From Lachnospira sp. (GTDB taxonomy: Bacteria; Bacillota; Clostridia; Lachnospirales; Lachnospiraceae), in assembly GCA_015057605.1 (NCBI GenBank), contig SVDX01000025.1, positions 1 through 38,623 on the forward strand: DNA of 38,623 nucleotides. Direction: 5' to 3'. The notes below the pieces were generated by a model. The model saw only the letters and a program-made list of their open reading frames with translations. It was not told the origin of the DNA and made no database searches. This document shows, in pieces, positions 1 to 7,720 of this stretch (the first letter of the stretch is position 1; each line of letters begins with the position of its first letter). The position numbers and the translations under genes were made by a program.

Positions 1-210
1 CTGTTCCCAATTTGACCCTGTCAAGCCAAAAGTGAGATAGTTCGATGAAGTAATCTGCTGTGGTGCAACAGGAACACCGTCATAAGCAACCACTGGACCT
101 TCTGCTGATACTGTCATCATATTTTCCGGAGCAAAGCCTAACACCAACACTAATGTCAATACGAAGCACAGTATTCTCCTTCCAATTTTTCTTGTTTTCA
201 TTTTTTTCAC
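1..210 (-). CDS. Secreted protein, 5' end only (cut by window edge)
   Basis: The first 70 codons of a gene running off the left edge. The start is GTG at 210 with an AAGGAGG-type site at about 218-224. The N-terminus is a classic signal peptide: a basic stretch (KKMKTRKIGRR), a hydrophobic core (ILCFVLTLVLVLGF) and a probable cleavage site after TVSA. The mature part begins EGPVVAYDGVPVAPQQ and shows no recognisable domain in the visible 35 residues. It starts 27 bases after the TetR stop codon, so the two genes are probably co-transcribed and this protein may be under TetR control. Export is well supported. Function cannot be told from the visible part. Confidence 0.75.
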   Translation of the reverse strand, partial: MKKMKTRKIGRRILCFVLTLVLVLGFAPENMMTVSAEGPVVAYDGVPVAPQQITSSNYLTFGLTGSNWEQ

Positions 211-237
211 TTTTAATTCCTCCTTGTTGTATGTCTT

Positions 238-933
238 CTATTTATTTAATTTCTCATAGTTCTTTAACATCTTTTCTTCCACGAAACTACAGAACTCTTC
301 AAACACATGATTACCTTTAGTCCGATAATCCATTGACATAACCTTAGCAAGCAATTGCTCCCTTTTTTCCTTTGGTACATCATATAATTTCATAATAGCA
401 TCCAACGAACTTGTTAATCTTTGTTCAATGGTAATACCCTTAGTATTTTCCGTCATAAACATAGCATATTCAATACCAGATGCCACATTCTCCGCCAAAA
501 CATAATCTGTATCTGTCCATGTTGGGCAATACTTACCAAATGTGTACTTTGCCCGATTCGTATCATTTTTACGAATAATTTCTAATGGTAAGGGGTATGT
601 ATATGCTGATATTATCAAATCTTTGATGTTCGAATTTTTTTCGCAAACTGAAGCAAACATTGCCAATTCAAACAAATACTCCATAAGTAAAGAATCATCT
701 TTAGCCATTTCCTTTTTATCTATATAATATTGCTGAAAATCGCATAATTCCTTCACTAATTCTGCAAGGATATGCTCCTTTGTAGGGAACCAAAATGTAA
801 GGTTTCCAGTACTTATCCTCAATGACTTGGTTATAGCTGTAACATACGCATTCGTGTAGCCTTTTTCTAAGAAAAGCTTAGTCGCACACTGTAGTATTTC
901 ATATCGAGTGCTTACTGTTTTTCTTAATTTCAA
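238..933 (-). CDS. TetR/AcrR-family transcriptional regulator
   Basis: A 231-residue DNA-binding repressor type. The N-terminal helix-turn-helix is visible at about residues 8-50 (TRYEILQCATKLFLEKGY, then TGNLTFWFPTKEHIL). The rest is the helical ligand-binding and dimerisation domain, which cannot be assigned a ligand. An ATG lies at 948, but I prefer TTG at 933: the GGAGG at 942-946 sits 8 bases before it, whereas the ATG has no site of its own. A textbook promoter and a 22-bp palindrome lie directly upstream, which points to autoregulation. The following secreted-protein gene is the likely co-regulated target. Family assignment is firm and target assignment is inference. Confidence 0.88.
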   Translation of the reverse strand: MKLRKTVSTRYEILQCATKLFLEKGYTNAYVTAITKSLRISTGNLTFWFPTKEHILAELVKELCDFQQYYIDKKEMAKDDSLLMEYLFELAMFASVCEKNSNIKDLIISAYTYPLPLEIIRKNDTNRAKYTFGKYCPTWTDTDYVLAENVASGIEYAMFMTENTKGITIEQRLTSSLDAIMKLYDVPKEKREQLLAKVMSMDYRTKGNHVFEEFCSFVEEKMLKNYEKLNK

Positions 934-951
934 TTCATATACCTCCATCTC

Positions 952-973
952 ATAATAGGAACGTTCCTATTAT
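952..973. promoter_or_regulatory. Palindromic operator of the TetR gene
   Basis: A perfect 22-bp inverted repeat with half-sites ATAATAGGAAC and GTTCCTATTAT. It overlaps the -10 element of the TetR promoter and ends about 18 bases before the preferred TTG start. Size, symmetry and placement are typical for a TetR-family dimer site, so autorepression is the simplest reading. Confidence 0.8.
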
Positions 974-997
974 AAAAAATAATTACTCTTTTGTCAA
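969..997 (-). promoter_or_regulatory. SigA-type promoter for the TetR gene
   Basis: On the minus strand, TTGACA (992-997) and TATAAT (969-974) are separated by exactly 17 bases. Both hexamers match consensus fully. The -10 lies inside the palindromic operator, so bound repressor should block polymerase. Confidence 0.85.
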
Positions 998-1013
998 TGC
1001 TACCATTAACAAT

Positions 1014-1083
1014 TTCATTCAACACTATCCTAAGCTATATATATTCTTCCATCTTCATATCATATGTCATTCCGTTATCGCCA
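1014..1083 (-). pseudogene. Remnant of a GHKL histidine kinase C-terminus
   Basis: About 23 codons on the minus strand read DNGMTYDMKMEEYI, then TAG, then LRIVLNE. They match the C-terminal end of the AgrC-like kinase encoded at 4568-5866 (DGIMTYEMKLEEYIEFRVILN). The DNA is also alike, including a shared run encoding EEYI. A TAG replaces the conserved Glu codon and no upstream kinase reading frame remains. It lies downstream of the carB terminator. This looks like the tail end of a lost second kinase gene or of a duplication around carB. Confidence 0.6.
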
Positions 1084-1094
1084 TAATGGACACA

Positions 1095-1120
1095 TAAAAA
1101 GGGAGATTTTAAAATCTCCC
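1095..1120 (-). terminator. Rho-independent terminator of carB
   Basis: On the minus strand, GGGAGAT and ATCTCCC (1101-1120) form a 7-bp stem with a TTTAAA loop, followed by TTTTTATG. It lies 15 bases after the carB stop codon. Confidence 0.85.
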
Positions 1121-1134
1121 TTGTAAATTATCTA

Positions 1135-4100
1135 TTATGCATCAATTGTAGATATTGTAAGTGTTGTTTCTTCTAAAACATCTAATAACGCAGCAACAGT
1201 ATCTAATGATGTAAACATTGCTACATTGTACTCTGTTGCAACTTGACGTAATTGAGCACCATCTGTATCGCTCTTAGAATTTGGCGCCTTAGTATTGATG
1301 AAATATGCAATGTGACCTTGACGAAGTGCATTTGGAATTTCTTCACTTCCTTCACTAATCTTAGCCAATGCATGTGTTCTAATATGGTTGCTCTTTAAGA
1401 AGTTTGCTGTACCAGCAGTCGCTTCAATATTAAAGCCCAAGTTATAGAATCTGCGAATTAATGGTAATGCTTCTTCTTTATCCTTATCTGCAATAGTACA
1501 GAATACTGTACCATAATTTTGTAAATGTAATCCCGAAGCTTGAAGTGCTTTGTATAAAGCACGAGTCATAGTACGGTCATAACCGATAGCCTCGCCTGTT
1601 GATTTCATTTCAGGTGAAAGGTATGCATCTAATCCACGAATCTTGTTAAATGAGAATACTGGAGCTTTAACGTACCATCTATCCTTTTCTTCTGGATAAA
1701 TGTCGAAGAAACCTTGTTCCTTTAAGCTCTTTCCAAGAATAACTTCTGTAGCAATATCAGCTAATGAGTATCCTGTTGCCTTTGAAAGGAATGGAACTGT
1801 ACGTGATGAACGTGGGTTAACCTCGATGATATATACGTTATCATGTTCATCTACGATAAACTGAATGTTGAATAAACCAACAATTCCAATTCCAAGACCT
1901 AATTTCTTTGCATACTGTAAAATAATTCCCTTAACCTTATTTGAGATTGAGAATGGTGGATATACAGAAATCGAGTCACCTGAGTGGACACCTGTACGTT
2001 CAACCAATTCCATAATACCAGGAACAAATACATCACGTCCGTCGCAAATAGCATCAATTTCAACTTCGCGACCCTGGATATATTTATCAACAAGAACTGG
2101 CTTATCTTCATCTATTTCAACGGCTGTTCTTAAGTAATTACGTAACTGTTCTTCATTTGCAACAATTTGCATAGCACGTCCACCTAAAACGAAGGAAGGA
2201 CGAACTAATACTGGATAACCAATTTCTGCTGCAGCCGCAATACCATCTTCAATCTTTGTAACCGCTTTACCCTTTGCACGAGGAATATCTAATTCATTTA
2301 AAAGATTTTCAAATGCATTTCTATCTTCTGCACGATCAATAGCTTCACAATCAGTACCAATAATCTTAACGCCTCTATCATGTAATGGTTGGGCTAAATT
2401 AATAGCTGTCTGACCACCTAATGAAGCAATAACACCTTCTGGCTTTTCAAACTCAACGATGTTCATAACATCTTCTGGAGTTAAAGGCTCGAAGTATAAC
2501 TTATCTGCTGTTGTGTAGTCAGTAGATACTGTTTCTGGGTTATTATTGATAATAATAGCCTCATAACCGGCATTTTTAATAGTCATAACAGCATGTACTG
2601 TTGAGTAATCGAACTCAACACCTTGTCCGATACGGATAGGGCCTGCACCAAGAACGATAATCTTCTTCTTGTCTGTAAGTCTTGAAGTATTTTCTCCTGT
2701 GTAAGAAGAATAGAAGTAAGGTATATACGCACCTGTATGGCATGTGTCGACCATCTTAAATACAGGGAATAAATTTAATTCCTTACGCATGTTGTACACA
2801 TCCATTTCTGTGCACTTCCATAAACGAGCAATATATTTATCACAAAAGCCCATCTTCTTAGCAGCTGTAAGCGTTTGTGCATCCTTGTTAGCACGAAGTT
2901 TTTCTTCCATATCGATGATATTCTTAAATGCTTCAAGGAAGTAAGGAGTAATCATAGTAACCTCATGAATCTTTTCAAGAGAAACGCCATGATAAATCAA
3001 CTCAGCTATAGCAAATATATTATCAGAGCGGAATTCCTTAACATACTCTAAAAGTTCATCCACACTCATATTGTCAAATTTTGATAAATACATATGGTTA
3101 GCGCCAATTTCTAACGAGCGAATACCCTTTAATAAAGCCTCTTCTAAATTAGAGCCAATTCCCATAATTTCGCCAGTTGCCTTCATCTGTGTTCCAAGTT
3201 TATTTGTTGCAGAGGCAAACTTATCAAATGGGAAACGTGGCAACTTAGCAATAACATAATCTAATTTTGGTTCAAATGCTGCATTTGTATTAGCAATCTG
3301 AATATCTTCTAATGCCATACCAACTGCAATCTTTGCTGTAACACGTGCAATTGGATAGCCTGATGCCTTAGATGCAAGAGCAGATGAACGTGAAACTCTT
3401 GGGTTAACCTCGATTAAGTAATATTCAGAAGTATGAGGATTTAGGGCAAACTGAACGTTACAGCCACCTTCAATCTTTAATTCCTTGATGAGCTTGATAG
3501 CCGAATCATTAAGCATCTTCTCATCTTCTTTGCTAAGAGTCATAATAGGTGCAACAACACATGAATCACCTGTGTGAACACCAACTGGATCTATATTTTC
3601 CATACCACAGATTGTGATAGCATGGTCATTAGAGTCACGCATAACCTCGAACTCTATTTCCTTATATCCTCTTACTGATTTTTCAATTAAAACCTGATGA
3701 ACTGGTGATAATTTAAATGCATTAAGACCAATTTCATTAAGCTCGTCTTCGTTATAGGCAAATCCGCCACCAGTACCACCTAAAGTAAATGCAGGACGTA
3801 AAACAACTGGATATCCGATACGCTTAGCAGCCTCTCTTGCCTCTTCAAGAGAATATGTTATTTCAGAAGGAATAACTGGCTCGCCAATAGATTGACATAA
3901 TTCTTTAAACATTTCACGATCTTCAGCTCTCTCAATAGATTCGCTTGAAGTACCAAGAAGTTCAACACGACACTCCTTTAAAATACCCTTCTTCTCTAAC
4001 TGCATAGCAAGATTTAAACCTGTCTGACCACCGATACCAGGAATAATTGCATCAGGACGCTCATGACGAATAATCTTTGCTATATACTCTAATGTCAAAG

Positions 4101-4302
4101 GCTCCATATATACCTTATCCGCAATAATAGTATCAGTCATTATAGTAGCAGGGTTAGAGTTACATAAAACAACCTTGTATCCTTCTTCCTTAAGTGCTAA
4201 ACACGCTTGAGTTCCTGCATAGTCAAACTCAGCAGCCTGTCCGATAACGATTGGGCCAGAACCAATAATTAAAATCTTCTTAATGTCTGTTCTCTTAGCC
4301 AT
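1135..4302 (-). CDS. carB: Carbamoyl-phosphate synthase large subunit
   Basis: A full-length 1055-residue CarB. It makes carbamoyl phosphate from bicarbonate, ammonia (delivered by CarA) and two ATP, for pyrimidine and arginine synthesis. The two homologous synthetase halves are evident. The first begins IKKILIIGSGPIVIGQAAEFDYAG. The second begins KKIIVLGAGPIRIGQGVEFDYS near residue 555. Each carries an ATP-grasp region (RPAFTLGGTGGG and RPSFVLGGRAMQ, with ENVNPR-like IEVNPRVSRSSA and IEVNPRSSRTVP). A C-terminal MGS-like allosteric domain follows. The start has a good AGGAGG site. carA, which usually precedes carB, is absent from this window, so the small subunit must be encoded elsewhere. 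Confidence 0.97.
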   Translation of the reverse strand: MAKRTDIKKILIIGSGPIVIGQAAEFDYAGTQACLALKEEGYKVVLCNSNPATIMTDTIIADKVYMEPLTLEYIAKIIRHERPDAIIPGIGGQTGLNLAMQLEKKGILKECRVELLGTSSESIERAEDREMFKELCQSIGEPVIPSEITYSLEEAREAAKRIGYPVVLRPAFTLGGTGGGFAYNEDELNEIGLNAFKLSPVHQVLIEKSVRGYKEIEFEVMRDSNDHAITICGMENIDPVGVHTGDSCVVAPIMTLSKEDEKMLNDSAIKLIKELKIEGGCNVQFALNPHTSEYYLIEVNPRVSRSSALASKASGYPIARVTAKIAVGMALEDIQIANTNAAFEPKLDYVIAKLPRFPFDKFASATNKLGTQMKATGEIMGIGSNLEEALLKGIRSLEIGANHMYLSKFDNMSVDELLEYVKEFRSDNIFAIAELIYHGVSLEKIHEVTMITPYFLEAFKNIIDMEEKLRANKDAQTLTAAKKMGFCDKYIARLWKCTEMDVYNMRKELNLFPVFKMVDTCHTGAYIPYFYSSYTGENTSRLTDKKKIIVLGAGPIRIGQGVEFDYSTVHAVMTIKNAGYEAIIINNNPETVSTDYTTADKLYFEPLTPEDVMNIVEFEKPEGVIASLGGQTAINLAQPLHDRGVKIIGTDCEAIDRAEDRNAFENLLNELDIPRAKGKAVTKIEDGIAAAAEIGYPVLVRPSFVLGGRAMQIVANEEQLRNYLRTAVEIDEDKPVLVDKYIQGREVEIDAICDGRDVFVPGIMELVERTGVHSGDSISVYPPFSISNKVKGIILQYAKKLGLGIGIVGLFNIQFIVDEHDNVYIIEVNPRSSRTVPFLSKATGYSLADIATEVILGKSLKEQGFFDIYPEEKDRWYVKAPVFSFNKIRGLDAYLSPEMKSTGEAIGYDRTMTRALYKALQASGLHLQNYGTVFCTIADKDKEEALPLIRRFYNLGFNIEATAGTANFLKSNHIRTHALAKISEGSEEIPNALRQGHIAYFINTKAPNSKSDTDGAQLRQVATEYNVAMFTSLDTVAALLDVLEETTLTISTIDA

Positions 4303-4352
4303 TTATTTTACCTCCTAAATTTAAATTACTTTACTATCGTTACAGTATGCTC

Positions 4353-4396
4353 AAAAAAACGGCTCTACAAAATGCAAATGCAAATTATAGAAACCG
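4353..4396 (-). terminator. Terminator or attenuator upstream of carB
   Basis: On the minus strand, CGGTTTCTA pairs with TAGAGCCG (one bulged T, about 20-base loop) and is followed directly by TTTTTTTGAGC. It lies between the small peptide gene and carB. It may end the two-component operon or act as an attenuator in the carB leader. I see no convincing promoter between it and carB, which leaves both options open. Confidence 0.5.
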
Positions 4397-4409
4397 ATAA
4401 TATTACATA

Positions 4410-4511
4410 CTATAAAAATTCATAATAAATAGAAATGAAAGGACGGATACTGTTAACAAAAACAGTACCTTTGGAAGCATGAATAAGTTTTTCTTTAACA
4501 TTCGCTAACAT
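4410..4511 (-). CDS. 33-residue peptide gene next to AgrC-like kinase
   Basis: A small gene encoding MLANVKEKLIHASKGTVF followed by VNSIRPFISIYYEFL. Its ribosome binding site is excellent: GGAAGGAG seven bases before ATG. It begins 56 bases after the kinase stop codon in the same direction, so it probably belongs to the same transcript. The charged amphipathic N-terminus and the aromatic, turn-prone C-terminus (VNSIRPFISIYYE) resemble clostridial AgrD pheromone precursors. The usual thiolactone cysteine and the acidic, proline-rich tail are missing, and no AgrB protease is encoded in the window. It could be a linear or serine-lactone signal, a decayed AgrD, or an unrelated small membrane peptide. 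Translation is likely; the role is inference. Confidence 0.55.
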   Translation of the reverse strand: MLANVKEKLIHASKGTVFVNSIRPFISIYYEFL

Positions 4512-4567
4512 AGTGCTTCTCCTTCCTTTATCTTTTCTACGATAACATATGATATATAACTTGTCAA

Positions 4568-5866
4568 TCAATTTTTATTTAGTATCACTCTAAATTCTAT
4601 ATATTCTTCCAGCTTCATCTCATAGGTCATTATGCCATCGTATTTTTCTACTATCTCTTTAACATTTTCAAGGCCAAGACCATGCTTTTCCTTGTCATTT
4701 TTAGTTGTGTTAAGATTTGGATTGTCTTTTAAAATGTTACCCTTTACACAATTGCCTAAGACCACCTCCGTCGTGCTCTCATTTGCATAAATATTTAGCT
4801 CTATGTATGGCTTATCTGACTGTATTGTTGCCTCAATCGCATTATCAATTAAATTTTCCAAAAGAATGTACATATCTACATCCTCAATGCCACTTATGGT
4901 ACCCATAATAAAGCATTTACTCTCTATGTCGGCTTCCTTGCACTGCTTTATTTTGCGGTTGAGCATATAGTCTAAAAGCACATTTCCACTGTTTATGTAT
5001 ACTTCCTTTGTCAAATCCTTGTTATCTATGTATTGGTGCAAAACCTCTGAGGCCTTTTTGTATTCTCCATCATCCATAAGCTCTGTTGTTAGGGTCAGAA
5101 TCTTCTTTATGTCGTGGCGGAATTTATCTGTTTCACGCTTCATTGCAAGAATGGATTCTACATCCTTTTCCTTTTGCTCGTAAGCATTTAAAAGAAGCTT
5201 TTCGCGCATTTTTTCTGCATACATTTTATTTTCCATAATAAGCAGAATTATACAAATGACGTTGATTGCCACCACACCGGCAACTGCCCATGCAGTGTAA
5301 GCTGTACGCACTCTCTGGCTTGCATTGTCGCTATAGAGCACAAGGCTACATACAATTACCGATATCATCGGTACAATTGATAAAATGTTAATGTACTTAG
5401 AATCACTGTTTTCGCAATACTTTCTTACTTTAATAATTATGGATAAATATACGTATAAAAACACCTGCGCCGTAAGCTCTGCAACATACCTTGTAAGCGT
5501 GTTTGGCTCGATTACACCAAGGCTTGTAAGTCCTGTTGCAAGACTGATTAAACCAATACCAAGTATTGACGAAAATTCTAATCCGCCTATCATCAAATGT
5601 CCGTAAAATATTTTTTCAAAAAAACTTCCACCTAAAAAAAGTACGCAAAACGCCATTGTTATAAGTATTGTGGCAAATATACCCATACGCTCAAAGATTA
5701 ATAATCTATCAAGCACGCAAAGATATAACATCATCCACGCAAAGCCTACAACATATTCCGTTTTGGTACTTCTTCTATCTGCCTTAATTTTAAGGCACTT
5801 TATAAGGAAATGTGTAATCATAATGCTTTGGAACACATTTATCAACAGTTCAAATACTCGGTACAT
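4568..5866 (-). CDS. AgrC-like GHKL sensor histidine kinase
   Basis: A 432-residue membrane kinase. The N-terminal ~210 residues form about six or seven hydrophobic segments, as in peptide-sensing AgrC-type receptors. A linker helix follows, then the histidine region KFRHDIKK (phospho-acceptor His251). The GHKL ATPase domain has an N-box (ENLIDNAIEA, residues 337-346) and a G-box (HGLGLENV, 395-402). It is read 7 bases after the LytTR response regulator, its obvious partner. Pairing of a GHKL kinase with a LytTR regulator is the usual Agr-type arrangement. The ligand is unknown; the small peptide gene just downstream is a candidate. Confidence 0.92.
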   Translation of the reverse strand: MYRVFELLINVFQSIMITHFLIKCLKIKADRRSTKTEYVVGFAWMMLYLCVLDRLLIFERMGIFATILITMAFCVLFLGGSFFEKIFYGHLMIGGLEFSSILGIGLISLATGLTSLGVIEPNTLTRYVAELTAQVFLYVYLSIIIKVRKYCENSDSKYINILSIVPMISVIVCSLVLYSDNASQRVRTAYTAWAVAGVVAINVICIILLIMENKMYAEKMREKLLLNAYEQKEKDVESILAMKRETDKFRHDIKKILTLTTELMDDGEYKKASEVLHQYIDNKDLTKEVYINSGNVLLDYMLNRKIKQCKEADIESKCFIMGTISGIEDVDMYILLENLIDNAIEATIQSDKPYIELNIYANESTTEVVLGNCVKGNILKDNPNLNTTKNDKEKHGLGLENVKEIVEKYDGIMTYEMKLEEYIEFRVILNKN

Positions 5867-5873
5867 TCAAAGT

Positions 5874-6575
5874 CTACCCTTTCCAGATTTTTTCGACCTC
5901 TAACATTCGTCTACGACTTATATTATACCTTATTTTTCCTGCTAAGTATATCTCATTTCCTTTAATTTTACTAATATATTTTTTGTTAACAAAAATACCT
6001 CTTGCAATCTGTATAAAGCCATATTTTATAAGACCTTCTTCGTATTTTTGTAATGGTCCTAAGCACTCTATCTGCTTGTCTATAAGGGTTATCAAAAGAT
6101 CTCTGCCAAATATCTCTACTACGATTATATCACTAACCAAAAGGCTAAATTCGCTATTTTTATCCGTAAAACTAAGCCTTTGTCGTCTCTCATTCAGATA
6201 CTCAAGTATATTTAGCATAGGCATTTTTATGCCCTCCTTGGCAGTCTTTTTGCATATAAACCCAAGCGGTCTGCATACAAATGCGCTCGCCATATAATTT
6301 TCATGATTGGTAATATATACGATGCCCAGATCCTTCTTTTGCTTTTGCAATTCCTTTGCAATATCAAAGCCCAAATCCTGTCCACATTCTATATCTAAGA
6401 AAAATATATCAATCTTATCTTCTACAAAATTTTTAATAAGCTCTTCGCCTGAATTATATAAAATACATTCACAAGGCTCATTAAAATCGCTCATGCTTTC
6501 ATATGTATCCTTTATAATTTTAACGATTTGCTTCATATAAGCCGCATCATCATCACATATTGCAAATCTGACCAT
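5874..6575 (-). CDS. LytTR-family response regulator (AgrA-like)
   Basis: A 233-residue response regulator. The N-terminal receiver domain shows the acidic pocket CDDD (residues 8-10), phospho-acceptor Asp61 in FFLDIE and a conserved Lys near 109 in LGFICKK. The C-terminal LytTR DNA-binding domain covers about residues 135-230 and ends ISRRRMLEVEKIWKG. It should be phosphorylated by the kinase encoded 7 bases downstream and bind direct-repeat promoter sites. It follows the XRE regulator gene by 18 bases with a GAGGTGA ribosome binding site, so it is likely co-transcribed with the DUF2975/XRE pair. Target genes cannot be read from this window. Confidence 0.93.
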   Translation of the reverse strand: MVRFAICDDDAAYMKQIVKIIKDTYESMSDFNEPCECILYNSGEELIKNFVEDKIDIFFLDIECGQDLGFDIAKELQKQKKDLGIVYITNHENYMASAFVCRPLGFICKKTAKEGIKMPMLNILEYLNERRQRLSFTDKNSEFSLLVSDIIVVEIFGRDLLITLIDKQIECLGPLQKYEEGLIKYGFIQIARGIFVNKKYISKIKGNEIYLAGKIRYNISRRRMLEVEKIWKG

Positions 6576-6593
6576 CGTACATCACCTCAGTTA

Positions 6594-6806
6594 TTACTCT
6601 TCTGATACATATTCTAATATATCACCAGGCTGACAGTCAAGTGCTTCACACACTGCTTCTAATGTACTAAATCTTATGGCACTAATCTTGCCTGTCTTCA
6701 TCTTAGAGAGGTTAACATTTGATACGCCAACCTTCTCCGAAAGCTCATTTAAGCTCATCTTCCTATCCGCCATAACGCGGTCAAGTCTTAATATAATCTT
6801 ACCCAT
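6594..6806 (-). CDS. Small XRE-family regulator (YozG-like)
   Basis: A 70-residue protein that is almost entirely a Cro/C1-type helix-turn-helix domain (LNELSEKVGVSNVNLSKMKT, residues 19-38, then AVCEALDCQPGDILEY). Small XRE proteins of this type are regularly encoded with a DUF2975 membrane protein, and here the DUF2975 gene ends 14 bases upstream. The pair may act as a membrane-linked repressor module, with the inverted repeats around the upstream promoter as likely operators. The family is clear. The signal and the mechanism are not known to me. Confidence 0.9.
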   Translation of the reverse strand: MGKIILRLDRVMADRKMSLNELSEKVGVSNVNLSKMKTGKISAIRFSTLEAVCEALDCQPGDILEYVSEE

Positions 6807-6820
6807 AGTATCACCTGCTT

Positions 6821-7507
6821 CTATAAAGTTTCATCTGATTCCTGCTGAAGCATTGCACCGTAATTAAATATGTATGCAAGGGCAAATACAATAGCCATAA
6901 TAATAATATACTGGAATTCAATATTAAAATATATAGTTAATCCGCCACTTAAAATGCTTCCCATAATGGATTCCTCAATTGATGATAAAACTACCATTGG
7001 AATCAAGGAATATCCTACAGCTTTAATTTTATTAATTACATTTTCTTCAAATGGTGTTTCACACTTACGAAGTGCCTTACATAATCTGCCAACGAAAATG
7101 AATACAACAAATATAACTGCCACCTCAATGGCTGTTCCAAACATAATTAAGCCGCCTTTTCTAAAAGAAAATGAAAGGTCATCTGCTTTTGCATCTACCA
7201 TAAACTTATTGCCATCAACTGTAATTTCACCATCGCCATACTCCTTACCGTTTGCCGAAAAAGTAACTGACTTAAATTTCTCTTCATCAATGTCATCAAT
7301 AGTCTGACCTATAGCTTCCATATCAACTGTTATATTTGCCTTAGTATCAAATGTGATATTAAGAAAATCCTCTGGGAACACTACGCAAAATATACCAAAG
7401 CCGATAAGTAAAGCCATTGATAATACAAGAAATACCTTTGCGATATTAGTTATAATGCATCCAATCTTACCAAAACTGTTAATCTTTTTTATTGCTGTTT
7501 CTTTCAT
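6821..7507 (-). CDS. DUF2975 membrane protein
   Basis: A 228-residue membrane protein with a long N-terminal hydrophobic segment (IAKVFLVLSMALLIGFGIF). A polar extracytoplasmic stretch of about 75 residues follows, then three further hydrophobic segments (residues ~125-215). The topology and the partnership with a YozG-like XRE regulator fit the DUF2975 family. An in-frame ATG exists at 7546, but the ATG at 7507 has AAAGGAG 8-9 bases upstream and is the better start. This is the first gene of the run that continues into the XRE regulator, response regulator, kinase and peptide genes. Its function is unknown; regulation of the partner repressor is a guess from context. Confidence 0.82.
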   Translation of the reverse strand: MKETAIKKINSFGKIGCIITNIAKVFLVLSMALLIGFGIFCVVFPEDFLNITFDTKANITVDMEAIGQTIDDIDEEKFKSVTFSANGKEYGDGEITVDGNKFMVDAKADDLSFSFRKGGLIMFGTAIEVAVIFVVFIFVGRLCKALRKCETPFEENVINKIKAVGYSLIPMVVLSSIEESIMGSILSGGLTIYFNIEFQYIIIMAIVFALAYIFNYGAMLQQESDETL

Positions 7508-7572
7508 AATTTTAATCTCCTTTAAAATAAAATATACTATGTACAAAAAGCATGCTTACGATATCCATTAAG

Positions 7573-7593
7573 TTTTTAATGTTTATCGTTAAA
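7573..7593. promoter_or_regulatory. Operator arm A of the DUF2975 promoter
   Basis: A 21-base element with core AATGTTTATCGTTAAA, just downstream of the -10. It is repeated in inverted orientation at 7632-7652 with a single mismatch. The two arms bracket the promoter. They are likely binding sites for the XRE protein of the same operon. Confidence 0.6.
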
Positions 7594-7596
7594 TGT

Positions 7597-7625
7597 ATAA
7601 TACAACACCTTTTTTCGTTTGTCAA
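7597..7625 (-). promoter_or_regulatory. SigA-type promoter of the DUF2975/XRE/two-component operon
   Basis: On the minus strand, TTGACA (7620-7625) and TATTAT (7597-7602) are separated by 17 bases. It lies between two inverted copies of a 21-base element, as expected of a tightly repressed promoter. Confidence 0.82.
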
Positions 7626-7631
7626 CAACTT

Positions 7632-7652
7632 TTTAACGAAAAACATTAAAAA
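7632..7652. promoter_or_regulatory. Operator arm B of the DUF2975 promoter
   Basis: The inverted copy of the element at 7573-7593 (core TTTAACGAAAAACATT on the plus strand). It differs by one base and sits just upstream of the -35. Confidence 0.6.
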
Positions 7653-7683
7653 TTTTATTTTGTTCATTTTTATACCTTTAATA

Positions 7684-7719
7684 TCATAAAAGGACCGGTT
7701 ATAAAAACCGATCCTTTTA
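7684..7719 (-). terminator. Terminator of the nine-gene operon
   Basis: On the minus strand, AAAGGATCGGTT pairs with AACCGGTCCTTT (one G-T pair) around a TTTAT loop, then TTTTATG. It lies right after the DUF1292 stop codon, closing the operon that starts at the GH18 gene. Confidence 0.85.
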
Positions 7720-7720
7720 T

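Noticed and set aside
60-320. Plus-strand open frame of 86 codons
   Set aside because: It lies antisense to the signal-peptide gene and the TetR gene end, is biased to hydrophobic and Ser residues, and has no ribosome binding site.
1865-3259. Several open frames antisense or out of frame within carB
   Set aside because: They are shadows of the long conserved carB frame with no start signals or family resemblance.
4303-4409. Riboswitch upstream of carB
   Set aside because: No conserved riboswitch core was recognised; only a single hairpin with a T-run is visible.
6870-7307. Plus-strand 145-codon open frame opposite the DUF2975 gene
   Set aside because: It is antisense to a membrane protein with good start signals and a known partner; no ribosome binding site or promoter is seen.
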